Shown piece after piece: positions 9,293 through 19,017 of a stretch of 64,000 nucleotides of DNA. Position 1 is the stretch's first letter. The number at the start of each line of letters is the position of its first letter. Under the pieces are notes generated by a model. That model was given only the letters and a program-made list of their open reading frames with translations. It made no database searches and had not been told where the DNA came from. The DNA comes from Singulisphaera sp. GP187 (GTDB lineage: Bacteria; Planctomycetota; Phycisphaerae; Phycisphaerales; SM1A02): positions 62,001 to 126,000 of the forward strand of contig CAMBOV010000005.1 in assembly GCA_945869475.1 (NCBI GenBank). The letters run 5' to 3'. The position numbers were made by a program, and so were the translations under genes.

Positions 9293-10753
9293 TCAGGCCG
9301 GCGCTCCGAGCGCCTTGCGAACCTCTTCGAGCAGTACTTGCGCCTGAAATGGCTTGAAAAGAAAGTGACCCAACCCATCTTGCGTCGACCGAACGATCGA
9401 GTGGTTGGGGTCATATCCAAATCCAGTCATCATCACAAAGGCCGTGCGAGGAGAGGATTCGCGGGTGCCGCGAAAGACCTCATATCCGTTGCGGTCGGGC
9501 ATGCGCACATCCGAAATCACAAGATCAAATGGACGGCCTTCATCGGCGCTGCGTTGAATGAGTTCGAGCGCGGCGCCTCCGTCGGAACGGTTTTCGACGA
9601 ACCCGCCCACTTCTTGCAGCAACCACTGAATCGTCTCGCGCACGTTTGCGTCGTCATCCGCAACGAGGATTCGTTTTTCTGCGATGAATGGATCGCGACT
9701 TCGATCGCGCGGAAGTCGATCGATGCCGAGGACGGATTGTGGACCGGCCGTCGCTCCTCGAATACGCGCCGAGAGCATTTCGAGAGCTCGTTCAAGCGAC
9801 TCGTACGCGCCGAGCTTTCCAGACGCGAGTTCATGTGTCGCGTCGCGCAGTCGTTGCTGTGGCACCGTCAATTCATCGCGCAATGTGTCTGAGACGCGAC
9901 CACTCGTGGTCGATCGCTCAACGATCAGCATGTCAAGAATGTTGAGCGCCATCGCTTGGTAGCGGCCGTACGTTTCAAGGGCCATTCGGTCCTCATCTGA
10001 AAACGCATCGGCCTTCAGAGACTCGACATTCACCATGCCGATGACACGGTCACGCAGAAGCAGCGGCACCGTCAAACTCGAACGCGCCCCTGGCAGTCCA
10101 GGCAGGTAGTGAAGATCCGAATCGAGATTGCGACCGATGTAACTCTCCCCACTCGAGGCGACCAATCCCGAAATGCCGTTGCCCAGGGCGCGCGCATAGA
10201 TCGATTCGCCAATCCGCAGCGGTTCGATGCCATGGCCCATGACAAGTTCAAGCTGTTCGCTTTTTCGATTGCGCAATCGAACTTCGAACGGGTGATCGCC
10301 GAACAGCAGGCGCATCGTGGTTGAAATCTTTCCTTCGAGCAGCGCGAGCCGTTCGGCAACATTGAGCGGGTTCACGATTTGTGCGTCGAGATCGAGAAGA
10401 TCTGCTCCAGCGGCATCAACTGCGTCGAGGCGTTCGCTGAGTTTCGTTCGTGCTGTGACATCAAAGAGAATGCCAGTCGCCCGCTGCCCAGGCGCCATCG
10501 AAATCATCAGATCGAAGTGCAGTTCGTTCGCAGAGAAGCGTTTGCGAACGTGCGCTGTTGGCTCTCGTGCGAAGAGCGTCGCGGCGTCGGCACAGAGTTC
10601 AGTGAATTGTCGAAGGGTCTCGGGCGCATGTTCCGACATGCGAGCGTTCATCCAGATGACCTCGCCTGAGCGATCGACGACGCCAGCGCCGACGCCGACG
10701 TGTGCGAAGAAGTCGTTGGTCTCTGACCGAGCCGTTTGTGCAGAATCAACCAT
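9293..10753 (-). CDS. PAS-GAF-receiver signalling protein
   Basis: This is a 486-residue cytoplasmic signalling protein. A PAS-like domain at about residues 15-110 includes VVDRSGEVIWMNARM. A GAF domain follows at about 170-320 with GISGLVASSGESYIG and VPLLLRDRVIGMVNVES. A CheY-like receiver occupies the last 125 residues with ILVADDDANVRE, the phospho-acceptor Asp in FDLVISDVRMPDRNG, and the conserved Lys in FLFKPF. There is no histidine-kinase, DNA-binding or GGDEF output domain, so the output must be through partners. I chose the ATG at 10753 because the ABC ATPase starts divergently at 10797. A TACACT hexamer lies ten bases upstream. The signal is unknown; control of the adjacent ABC system is only a guess. 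Confidence 0.85.
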   Translation of the reverse strand: MVDSAQTARSETNDFFAHVGVGAGVVDRSGEVIWMNARMSEHAPETLRQFTELCADAATLFAREPTAHVRKRFSANELHFDLMISMAPGQRATGILFDVTARTKLSERLDAVDAAGADLLDLDAQIVNPLNVAERLALLEGKISTTMRLLFGDHPFEVRLRNRKSEQLELVMGHGIEPLRIGESIYARALGNGISGLVASSGESYIGRNLDSDLHYLPGLPGARSSLTVPLLLRDRVIGMVNVESLKADAFSDEDRMALETYGRYQAMALNILDMLIVERSTTSGRVSDTLRDELTVPQQRLRDATHELASGKLGAYESLERALEMLSARIRGATAGPQSVLGIDRLPRDRSRDPFIAEKRILVADDDANVRETIQWLLQEVGGFVENRSDGGAALELIQRSADEGRPFDLVISDVRMPDRNGYEVFRGTRESSPRTAFVMMTGFGYDPNHSIVRSTQDGLGHFLFKPFQAQVLLEEVRKALGAPA

Positions 10754-10796
10754 CGATCGGCTGAGTGTACGGTCGCTTACACTCGGCACTCTTCCC

Positions 10797-11744
10797 ATGA
10801 TCGTTGTCGAAAGAGTGCATAAGAAGTTTGGATCATTCACGGCGGTTTCGGATCTTTCATTCACAGTCGCCGCGGGGTCGGTCTGTGGGTTTCTCGGTCC
10901 CAATGGTGCGGGCAAGACGACAACGATTCGAATGCTCGCGTGTGCGATCGCACCAACGCGCGGTTCGCTCTCGATCGCCGGCATCGACACGGCGGCGAAT
11001 TCACGGGCGGCGCGGCGCAATCTGGGCTATTTACCCGAGTCCAACCCGCTGCCGAGTGAACTCACGGTGAGCGAGTACCTGCATTTTCGCTGTGCGCTCT
11101 GGGGGGTCGACCGCGCCCGTCGTCGCAGTGCAATTGACCGGGTGATCGAGCGATGTGGGCTCACCGAGGTGCGGCGAAAACTTCTCAGTGCACTCAGTCG
11201 TGGCTTTCGCCAGCGAGCCGGGCTCGCAGCTGCGCTTGTCGCGTCGCCATCGGTCGTCATTCTCGACGAGCCAGGCACGGGGCTCGATCCGACCACCGCA
11301 CTTGCGTTTCGCGAACTCATTCGTTCGTTGCGCGGCGAACACACTGTGCTTTTTTCGAGCCACAATTTGGCCGAGGTCGAAGCGACCTGCGACCATCTTG
11401 TGTTGATCGGTGGAGGAAAATTGATTGCAACTGGAAGCGCCCTTGAGTTGCGCCAGCAGGGAGCGGTTGGCGTGCGTTTCGAGATTGAAGCGACGCGTTT
11501 TGATGCTGCAGTGATTGGCGCAGTGGTTGGAGTCGTCGCAGTGCAGACGCGATCCCTCGCAGATGGATGGACCCGCATCGATGTCGAGTTCGACGCGACG
11601 GCGGGGAGCGGAGTGGCGACAGCGATTGGGCAGGGAATCGCTGCACTCGGTGGATCGGTGCGTCGCTTTGAACAGGTGAATCCGCCGCTCGAACAAATCT
11701 TTGCGCGCCTCGTTGAAACGACGCGCGACGAGGGGAGCCGATGA
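10797..11744 (+). CDS. ABC transporter ATPase (GldA/CcmA-like)
   Basis: This is a 315-residue ATPase subunit of an ABC-2 exporter. Walker A is GPNGAGKTTT at residues 34-43. The signature appears as LSRGFRQRAGLAAAL, the variant form usual in the GldA group, and Walker B is VVILDEPGTGLDP. A C-terminal extension of about 90 residues is typical of this subfamily. It is the first gene of a three-gene operon, and its TGA overlaps the next ATG (ATGA at 11741). A TACACT hexamer ends 13 bases before the ATG. The exported substrate is unknown. Confidence 0.9.
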   Translation: MIVVERVHKKFGSFTAVSDLSFTVAAGSVCGFLGPNGAGKTTTIRMLACAIAPTRGSLSIAGIDTAANSRAARRNLGYLPESNPLPSELTVSEYLHFRCALWGVDRARRRSAIDRVIERCGLTEVRRKLLSALSRGFRQRAGLAAALVASPSVVILDEPGTGLDPTTALAFRELIRSLRGEHTVLFSSHNLAEVEATCDHLVLIGGGKLIATGSALELRQQGAVGVRFEIEATRFDAAVIGAVVGVVAVQTRSLADGWTRIDVEFDATAGSGVATAIGQGIAALGGSVRRFEQVNPPLEQIFARLVETTRDEGSR

Positions 11745-14503
11745 GAGGCATGACAAGCGACATGATCGCGGTCGCGCGGCGCGAGTGCAGTGCGCTCTTC
11801 TTAACTCCGACGATGTGGGGAGTGCTCGCGATCTTTGCGTGTGTAACGGGAGTCATCACTGGCATCGCGGTCATCGTTCCGGGAGCGCCCGCAGAATTGC
11901 GCACCGTTGCGGCTGCTGCAGGATGGGCGATGTTGTTGACGGCGCCAGCGCTGTCACTGCGTCCAACCACCGAAGATCGGCGCAGTGGATTCTGGGAAGT
12001 GCTCGCGACAAGCCCAGCCTCGGTCGGTGCACTCGTGGCAGGTCGTTATCTCGCTGGAATGTTCGCGCTGATTGTGATCGTGCTCGTCGCGCTTGGGGGT
12101 CCACTTGCTGTGCTCGAGACGCTTGCGCGACCCGATCTGGGCCAGGCGCTCTGCGCGGCGGCAGGAGTCTTGCTCGCGGGATCGATGTACCTGGCCTCTG
12201 GAATCTTTTTCGGATCGCTTGTGCAGAGCGCGGCGGTCGCCTACATGGCGACCTTCTTCTCGTGGCTCGTGGTGCTCGTGTCGATTCGTTCGATCGCGCC
12301 GCTGCTCGCGAGTGAGCAGGCGGATCTTCTTTTCGCAGCCGATCCTATTCGCCGACTCGAAGGCTTCTTGGGAGGCTCTCTCGACTCATCCAACGTCGTC
12401 TACTTCGCAGCGGTCACCGGTGCTTTTCTTCTCAGTGCGTGCGCCGTGCAAGCAACCGAAGCTGAGCGGGGGAGTCGGCGCGCAGCCGTGGGCGTTCGAC
12501 TTCGAGTTGCACTCTGCGTGGTTGGCGCCTTCGCATGTGCGAGTGCTGTCGCAGCGGTCGCGCACGCGCCGATCGCACGCAACGCAATCGATGCAACGAA
12601 GTCGCGGCTCTGGGTGGTGAGCGCGCAAACCTCTGACATTGTGCGTGATCTTCCCGCCGGTTGGTCGATGACGTGGATCGCCCCCGCCGGCGCCCTCGAC
12701 CGCGCGATGACAGCGCAGATCGACGAAGTTGTGCAAGCGATCGCTGGAACGAGAAGCGATTTCGTGCAGCGGATCGATCCGACGTCTTCGACTGGAGTCG
12801 TGCAGTACGCGCAGTGGCTCGCGCGAACGGTTGAGCAGCGACGGGGTGACCCTGCTGCAACGGCCGAGGCGCTTGACGACGGTGTGCGCGAACTCACGCA
12901 TCTCTGCGCGTTCGCCGCGAGTGCCGCACAGCGACTCGCGGTCGTTGCCGAACAACTGCCGGCTCAATCGCCCGACCGAGCACCGATCGAACAAGCGCTT
13001 GGAGCGTTCAAGGCTCTCGCGAGTGGAGGTCCACTGCTCGAAGCCTCGATCGCGGCGATGCGCTCAGAACGAACCGATCGTGCCTTGCCTTCAGAGAGTG
13101 AGGCCGCTGCAATCCTCGCACAGAATCACCGCGACTGGGCGATGCAGTTTGGATCGCTCACAAACTGGCTCGCGAGTCGTGCAGTCGATGAACGCGCCCC
13201 TGACGCGGTGCGTGAGTGTGCGGTGGGGATTCGTGCCGAGCTGAGTGCACGCGCACGTGCGCTCTTGCGAAGTGCCGATGCGCTCGACGCGCTTCCCCCA
13301 GACGCCCTCGCACAACTCTCGATTGCACTGGCGCAAGGCGGAGCGATCGTCGTCGAGTCTCCCGAAGGAATCGCTGTGATTTCGGATCAGGAGATGACCG
13401 TCGGCAGCGGCGATCAGCACGAGACGGTGCGATTTGATCGGCGATTTCGCATCGAACAACTCGCGAGCGCGGCGATTCGCAGCATTATGGACTCGAAGCG
13501 CCCGCAGGTGATCCTCGTGCACGCAGAAGATCGATCGGTGCTCGATGCCTCAGCCGACGGCGGCGACGCACGAGCACTTTCAGATGCGCTGCGTGCAGCG
13601 CGCATCGAAGTGCGTGAGTGGCGAGTGACAGCAGATCCAAAGCCGCTCGCTCAAAAGGATGCCGTCTGGATGCTCCTTCCGCCGCGCACGATCGCCATCG
13701 AATCGGATGCACGCGAGCGCGCGCTTCTCGAAGCGGTGGGGGGACTCGTCAAGAGTGAGAGCGCACTCTTTTTCTCGGTCGGACCGAGCGTGCGCCCTCT
13801 CGCGGGTCGCAGTGATCCCTGGGCAGAGATCGCTGCGTCGCTGGGCGCGCGGGCGACGACGGATGCAGTCATCGTCGAGGATATGCCAGTAGCCGAGGGT
13901 CGCACCGAACGACGAACGCGCATCGAACTTGTCGCGAGTGAGAGTGAGGCGCGCGTTGCGAAGGCGCTCGCAGGTCAGCGAATCGGATTTCCAGTTGCGG
14001 TGCCCGTCGCTGGATTGGCTGCGGCGAATTCGAGTGCGTCGAGTGAAAGTCTGCTCGTCGCCCATCCGCATGCGGGGAGGTCGATCGAGCGCGATTGGCG
14101 TCGGCGCGATCCCGATCGACGTTCGGCGCTCTCGATGCCCGATGATGTGAGCGTTGCAGTGGCCACGACCCGTCGATCGATCGACGGAGAGACGGTTCGT
14201 GCCATCGTTGTTGGATCTTCGACGTGGATGCTCAGCGCGACCGTCGATGCACTGCGCCCGCAAGGCGGCATTGGCGATGTGCTGCTCAATCCAGGCAACC
14301 GCGAATTCGCAGTAAATGGCGTGCTCTGGCTCGCTTCGCTCGATCATCGCATCGGTGACCTTGGAAGTGGACGCGAAACTCCGCGCATCGGCGCCGTCAC
14401 GGTCGCGAAGAGATTGCAGATCACTGGGGGGCTCGCAGTTGGCATCCCACTGCTCTCGCTTTTGATCGCAGTCGCAATCAGCTGGTGGAGGGGACGCGCA
14501 TGA
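11741..14503 (+). CDS. ABC-2 permease fused to a GldG-like auxiliary domain
   Basis: This 920-residue protein joins two parts that are usually separate genes. Residues 1 to about 265 form an ABC-2 permease with six hydrophobic segments, beginning MIAVARRECSALFLTPTMWG as in GldF-like permeases. A further hydrophobic segment near residue 270 leads into a large extracytoplasmic region (about 290-880), comparable to the GldG/IFT52-like domain of gliding-associated ABC systems. The last hydrophobic helix is near the C-terminus (GGLAVGIPLLSLLIAVAIS), ending in WWRGRA. It is linked by ATGA overlaps to the ATPase before it and the DUF4340 gene after it. A surface glycan, lipid or motility role cannot be decided here. 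Confidence 0.82.
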   Translation: MRGMTSDMIAVARRECSALFLTPTMWGVLAIFACVTGVITGIAVIVPGAPAELRTVAAAAGWAMLLTAPALSLRPTTEDRRSGFWEVLATSPASVGALVAGRYLAGMFALIVIVLVALGGPLAVLETLARPDLGQALCAAAGVLLAGSMYLASGIFFGSLVQSAAVAYMATFFSWLVVLVSIRSIAPLLASEQADLLFAADPIRRLEGFLGGSLDSSNVVYFAAVTGAFLLSACAVQATEAERGSRRAAVGVRLRVALCVVGAFACASAVAAVAHAPIARNAIDATKSRLWVVSAQTSDIVRDLPAGWSMTWIAPAGALDRAMTAQIDEVVQAIAGTRSDFVQRIDPTSSTGVVQYAQWLARTVEQRRGDPAATAEALDDGVRELTHLCAFAASAAQRLAVVAEQLPAQSPDRAPIEQALGAFKALASGGPLLEASIAAMRSERTDRALPSESEAAAILAQNHRDWAMQFGSLTNWLASRAVDERAPDAVRECAVGIRAELSARARALLRSADALDALPPDALAQLSIALAQGGAIVVESPEGIAVISDQEMTVGSGDQHETVRFDRRFRIEQLASAAIRSIMDSKRPQVILVHAEDRSVLDASADGGDARALSDALRAARIEVREWRVTADPKPLAQKDAVWMLLPPRTIAIESDARERALLEAVGGLVKSESALFFSVGPSVRPLAGRSDPWAEIAASLGARATTDAVIVEDMPVAEGRTERRTRIELVASESEARVAKALAGQRIGFPVAVPVAGLAAANSSASSESLLVAHPHAGRSIERDWRRRDPDRRSALSMPDDVSVAVATTRRSIDGETVRAIVVGSSTWMLSATVDALRPQGGIGDVLLNPGNREFAVNGVLWLASLDHRIGDLGSGRETPRIGAVTVAKRLQITGGLAVGIPLLSLLIAVAISWWRGRA

Positions 14504-15894
14504 AGTGGCGATCGACGCTCATTCTGTGGATCGTCGCACTCGCACTCTGGTCGTGTGCGTGGTCGCTCTGGCGCGTTGCCGATGATGCTCGCGTCAATCG
14601 ACTGACCGAAGGATTCACGCCACTCTTCGCCGTTGATTCAGTGCCGTGGAACGACGTCGACGGGATCACAATCACGGGCAGTGATCGCGCAGCACTCGTC
14701 TTCACCCGCACTGGTGCGCTCTGGTCGCAAGTTGAGCCTTTCGAGTTTCCAATCGATGCGAGTGGACCGCTGCAACTCATCACGGACGCGAGCACCTTGA
14801 GCGCACAGCCGATGCCGATGCAGTTTGAGGCACACAGCGCCTCGACGGGGCTCGATGGCGACGCCGCGACGGTCGAATTCTCGTGGAAGGGGGGTGAGAC
14901 GCGCATCCGACTCGGTCGACGACTTCCCGCTGGAAAGGCGTGGATTGAACTCGTCGGCGCAACTGCGAGCGCGCATCTCGCTCCCGCAACGTTGCACGAC
15001 GCTGTGCTCGGCAGAGACCTCACGCAGTGGCGGCAGACTGCGCTCTTCTCGCGCGCAGACATCGACTGCGATCGAATCATCTGCGAGAGTCTCGACCGCG
15101 ACGGCAAGACCCAGCGACTCGAAGTTGCACGCGATGGCACACTGTGGATGGTCGTCGCTCCCGTTTCAACGCGCGCCGACCGAGGCGCCGTCGAGCGCTG
15201 GCTCGAAGCACTCGCGCGCGCACACGCCAACGGATTCGTTGCCGATCTTCCAACCGACCTCGCTGTCTTTGGTCTCGCCTCTCCAGCGGCGACTCTCGAG
15301 ATTCACGCGTCCGCGCGGCGAACGGCGAGTGATGGCGTCGTCGTCGTTGAGCCACTCGTCGAACGACTCGAGATCGGATCGCCCGTTCGAAGTGGGGCGC
15401 AGGAACATTTCGCTCGGCTCACGGCCCATCCAGAAGCGATCATGGAGATTGACGGGACAGCCGTCGCGGCGGCGATCCCGCCATCGCTGCTGATGATCGA
15501 TCCCACGGCCAGTGGATTGCGCCCCGCCGATGTTCGCGCGATTCGCATCGAACCCCCGTCAGGAGAGAGGTTGCGAATCGAACGAGCGGCGGGAGGGTGG
15601 ACGCTCACGACGACCGACGGCACCTTCGCCGCAACTCCCGCGAGAGTGGCTGCGCTGCTCGAGAAACTGTGTGAGCGACGCGCGACTGAGATCATGCTCG
15701 GCTCGGCTCCGGCAGAATTGATCCTTGGCACGATCGTGTTGGAGTCATTCGACGGTCGAGATCTCGCGGTGCTCACAGTTTCGCGCGAACGCGACGGCGG
15801 ACGATTCGGCATCGATGATCGATCGGGAGTGCTGCGAATCTTTCCACCCTCGACCGATGTGCCCTTCGACGCGACCGGTTATCTGAGTGAGTGA
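14500..15894 (+). CDS. DUF4340 domain protein of the GldG-type ABC system
   Basis: This is a 464-residue membrane-anchored protein. A single N-terminal helix (STLILWIVALALWSCAWSLW) is followed by a long extracytoplasmic region with repeated beta-rich segments of the DUF4340 type, for example FAVDSVPWNDVDGITITG and later RLEVARDGTLWMVV. DUF4340 proteins are the usual third member of operons with GldA-like ATPases and GldG-like proteins, which fits this context. The ATG at 14500 overlaps the preceding TGA. The 3' end overlaps the convergent gene at 15879 by 16 bp. The molecular function of the family is unknown. Confidence 0.82.
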   Translation: MKWRSTLILWIVALALWSCAWSLWRVADDARVNRLTEGFTPLFAVDSVPWNDVDGITITGSDRAALVFTRTGALWSQVEPFEFPIDASGPLQLITDASTLSAQPMPMQFEAHSASTGLDGDAATVEFSWKGGETRIRLGRRLPAGKAWIELVGATASAHLAPATLHDAVLGRDLTQWRQTALFSRADIDCDRIICESLDRDGKTQRLEVARDGTLWMVVAPVSTRADRGAVERWLEALARAHANGFVADLPTDLAVFGLASPAATLEIHASARRTASDGVVVVEPLVERLEIGSPVRSGAQEHFARLTAHPEAIMEIDGTAVAAAIPPSLLMIDPTASGLRPADVRAIRIEPPSGERLRIERAAGGWTLTTTDGTFAATPARVAALLEKLCERRATEIMLGSAPAELILGTIVLESFDGRDLAVLTVSRERDGGRFGIDDRSGVLRIFPPSTDVPFDATGYLSE

Positions 15895-17819
15895 CGCCAC
15901 GGAGCGAGATCAATCGGTTGCGGCCCCGACATGTTCCACGCTCGTATGTGTGGTCCCGCTGACTGAAGTATGAAATCTTGCTGCTCGCCTGGCTGTGGAT
16001 CGACTCGCTCGTACTGGAGTTCAACTCCGCTGTAGGGATCGCGCGGAAGTTCTGGCAAGTACTCAGGAACCAGTTCATCAAGCGTCGCTGGATACGCGCC
16101 GCGCGCGATCCAATATCGCTCGAGCGCGATGACAGTTGCGAGCGCCCGCTGCCAGACGAGTCGCCGGTCGATGGGATTCCCAAACGCAAGTTCATAGACT
16201 CCAGGAAGAAACCAGCGCGCCATCTCAGAGTGCATAATCTCAGCGTGCATATCTGGTTTGACCTCGACTCGTTCATACGCCTCGGTTGCGAGATCAGGTG
16301 TCACCCTCGCGACGTACTGGCGAATTTCAGCGCTCACGCTCTCGAACGAACCGGCCCAGAGATCTGTGAAGGACACATCGTTCCCGGTGGCGCGCCCAAG
16401 GCCTTGGCTGCCCAAGAGTCCAAACCTCACATTGTCGGGCAACGCGAACAACGCCGCGAGGTAGTGAAGCGCGTTGATCTCTTCTCCTTCAAGCGAAAAA
16501 CTGTCGGGCATCGTCTCGGCTTGGCGGCCGGCGGCTCGCTCGATCGCGTCGATCCAATCACTTTCGGGGCGCATGCGAACGGCGATGATCCCCAGAGCAA
16601 GAGTCTTGCGCAGCGTGTTGGTACCAATCATGTTCGTGAGCCCGGTTGGAAGACTGCGCAAAAGCCGGGCGAGCGCAAGGTTGCTCTCGAACGCGCGCAA
16701 GAACTCTGGATGGTCGTTGGTCGCCAACGCGGTGTGCATTCGGATCAGGTTGATGTCACCGAGGCGCCCCCATTTCTGCGCGACCCAGGAACGAGTGAGC
16801 GCAATCGGATCGCACTCGATTCCCTTGCAGTTCGTCAGTGCGTCGAGGTGTGTGAAGAATCCGGCGTTGCGAAATCGATCGACCATGACGACGATTCCGC
16901 GGCTCTGGCTTGGTTCGTGCAATCGCAACGAGGCAGGTTCTGCGAACCGCCCCTCTTCGAGAAATCTGCCCTGGTAGTGCTCGCACTCCTGCCACTCGTT
17001 CCAGTGTGCAGAGTTCTCTTGCTCGGGCAAGGCTCCCACCTTTGCCCGTCCGTAGATTTCGAGCGCGCGAGTGAGCAGCGGTGCCGCATCTTCGCTTGGC
17101 AGAAGCGTGACCCCACCACGCATCCCGCGTGCGAGTGTTGTGAATTGTAGGGCGATGTCGATCGTGCTCTGTTGCGCCTTCTCCGCTTGCCAGTGAAGAA
17201 AGAGTTCGAACGAGGTCGCCAGCAGCGCAACCAAGACGACGAGCACGATCGCACTCCGTCGAACGGCCTGCCACCGCCTGATCGCCCGCTCGCGACGCCG
17301 TTGCATTCTCGCGGGGTTGGGCATGTATCTCTCAAGACCATCCGTTCCGATCACGATTTCGCCGCCTGACTGCGTGACGTCATTCTCAAGGCCGCACTCA
17401 GGGCAGACAATCGCAGACTCGATCACGCGCAGTCCAACCAGCGAGTAGTTACAACTGAGGCACGCCGCGAATCGGCGCAAGAGCAAATACACCTTGAAAC
17501 GTAGGAGACAATCTCCAACGATGAGAAAGGTCAACCCGAACGCCCCGAGCATCCCGACCAGGAAGATCAATACGGAGACGTAGGTGCGCCAGAGCCAGAT
17601 GTACTCGAGTGAATTGCCCCACGACAACAAAGTCGACATCAAGAGCAGTGTGTACGTGAGCAATCCCATGCCCGTCGCGATGACCACTTGAATGACAATC
17701 TGCAGGACTCGCGCAACGATGCCCCCTCGCGCCGCGGGCACGATGAGAGAACATTGCGCGTCTGAAAAGTGATCGAGGGCTGGGAAGGCGCGGTGAATCT
17801 TGCGGGTCATCAATCGCAT
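15879..17819 (-). CDS. Membrane protein with zinc ribbon, unknown function
   Basis: This 646-residue protein is not one I can name. Two hydrophobic regions lie at about residues 33-60 and 75-105. A four-cysteine ribbon follows (CLSCNYSL and CPECG, about residues 120-145), then a third membrane helix near 190-210 (AIVLVVLVALLATSFELFLH). The rest is a large, presumably extracytoplasmic domain. Near the C-terminus, YPATLDELVPEYLPELPRDP resembles the end of type II secretion pseudopilins, where a similar motif precedes a calcium site. The first in-frame ATG (17819) is used; MTRKI at 17810 is an alternative. It converges with the ABC operon and lies 21 bp downstream of ribD on the same strand. Confidence 0.75.
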   Translation of the reverse strand: MRLMTRKIHRAFPALDHFSDAQCSLIVPAARGGIVARVLQIVIQVVIATGMGLLTYTLLLMSTLLSWGNSLEYIWLWRTYVSVLIFLVGMLGAFGLTFLIVGDCLLRFKVYLLLRRFAACLSCNYSLVGLRVIESAIVCPECGLENDVTQSGGEIVIGTDGLERYMPNPARMQRRRERAIRRWQAVRRSAIVLVVLVALLATSFELFLHWQAEKAQQSTIDIALQFTTLARGMRGGVTLLPSEDAAPLLTRALEIYGRAKVGALPEQENSAHWNEWQECEHYQGRFLEEGRFAEPASLRLHEPSQSRGIVVMVDRFRNAGFFTHLDALTNCKGIECDPIALTRSWVAQKWGRLGDINLIRMHTALATNDHPEFLRAFESNLALARLLRSLPTGLTNMIGTNTLRKTLALGIIAVRMRPESDWIDAIERAAGRQAETMPDSFSLEGEEINALHYLAALFALPDNVRFGLLGSQGLGRATGNDVSFTDLWAGSFESVSAEIRQYVARVTPDLATEAYERVEVKPDMHAEIMHSEMARWFLPGVYELAFGNPIDRRLVWQRALATVIALERYWIARGAYPATLDELVPEYLPELPRDPYSGVELQYERVDPQPGEQQDFILQSAGPHIRAWNMSGPQPIDLAPWRHSLR

Positions 17820-17840
17820 AGGCGCCCAGGTGCGAAGAGG

Positions 17841-18995
17841 CTAGCGAATTCGTCGCCAGAGAGTCATCGAGTCATTGCCTCGACGGCGCGAGTCGAGCAA
17901 CTCAAATTTGTGCGCGTCGATCATGAGTCCACAGCCTGGTCCCGTTGCGATCGGCGCTCCTGAACCATCAGCGATCACGAGTGGCGCGGTAAAACACCAC
18001 GCATCGTCGATGAGATCTTCGTGAAAGAGTGCGCCCAAGAGTCCAGCGCCTCCTTCGACGAGCACCGTCGAGACTCCGCGTGCGAAGAGCAGGCGCATGC
18101 TCGCGTCGAGTGCACCGGTGGGGAGTCCACGGAACGATCGATGGGCTTCGCTCGCCTCGCCATCAATAAGCGGTTCAAGCGTGACACCCGCCGCACCGAA
18201 TGCCTTCGCCCGCTCGTGATGCAGCCGTTCGATTGCAGTGGGAAGAGCGAGAATCATCACCGGTCCCTCACCACTCGTGCGGACGACTCGTGCGTCCGTT
18301 GGAGTTGCGAGTCGTGGGTCAACGATCACGCGCAGGGGAATGCGTCGCGTGCCAGCGGTGTGGCTCACGCGCGGCAAGAGATGCGCGTCATCCGCAAGCA
18401 CGGTTCCGATGCCGACCATAACGGCGTCAACGCGCGCCCGCTGTCGGTGCACCATCGCGCGACTCACCGGTCCACTGATCCATCGACTGTCTCCTGCTCG
18501 AGTTGCCGTGCGACCATCGATGGTCTGCGCCCACTTGCCGATGATCCACGGCCGCTGCGCTGTGATGCGCCTCACAAACGGCGCGCTCACTCGTGCACAT
18601 CCTCGGTGATCGATGCACTGCACGACAACGCCCGCTGCTCGCAGCACGCACGCACCTCCTGCGGCACGAAGATGTGGATCGACAACGCTGTAGACCACGC
18701 GTGCAACCCCGGCGTCGATCAACGCATTGGCGCAGGGGGGAGTCTTTCCATGATGTGCGCAGGGTTCGAGCGAGACATACGCAGTCGCGCCTCGTGCGCG
18801 CGCGCCCGCTCGTGCAAGTGCGGCAACTTCAGCGTGCGCCTGTCCGCACCGCGAGTGAAATCCCCATCCAACAAGTGAGTCACCGGGTGCCACGATCGCG
18901 CAACCCACCATCGGGTTTGGTTCTGCTCCACCATGACCTCGCAGTGCGAGCCTCGCTGCAACACCCAACCAGTGGATGTCGTGCGAGGCGCTCAT
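17841..18995 (-). CDS. ribD: Bifunctional riboflavin biosynthesis deaminase/reductase
   Basis: RibD deaminates and then reduces the pyrimidine intermediate of riboflavin synthesis. The 384-residue product has the N-terminal cytidine-deaminase-like domain with zinc ligands in HAEVAAL and PCAHHGKTPPC. The C-terminal NADPH-dependent reductase domain begins around residue 145 (RPWIIGKWAQTIDGRTAT). It starts 22 bp after the fusA stop, on the same strand, so it may be read from the fusA promoter. The other lumazine/riboflavin synthase genes are not in the window. A separate ribF lies at 50304. Confidence 0.93.
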   Translation of the reverse strand: MSASHDIHWLGVAARLALRGHGGAEPNPMVGCAIVAPGDSLVGWGFHSRCGQAHAEVAALARAGARARGATAYVSLEPCAHHGKTPPCANALIDAGVARVVYSVVDPHLRAAGGACVLRAAGVVVQCIDHRGCARVSAPFVRRITAQRPWIIGKWAQTIDGRTATRAGDSRWISGPVSRAMVHRQRARVDAVMVGIGTVLADDAHLLPRVSHTAGTRRIPLRVIVDPRLATPTDARVVRTSGEGPVMILALPTAIERLHHERAKAFGAAGVTLEPLIDGEASEAHRSFRGLPTGALDASMRLLFARGVSTVLVEGGAGLLGALFHEDLIDDAWCFTAPLVIADGSGAPIATGPGCGLMIDAHKFELLDSRRRGNDSMTLWRRIR

Positions 18996-19017
18996 GCGGT
19001 TCGTTCAGGTGTCGCGA

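Noticed and set aside
10317-10796. An N-terminal extension of the ABC ATPase frame
   Set aside because: It runs antisense through the PAS/GAF regulator. The family start and the divergent promoter region support the ATG at 10797.
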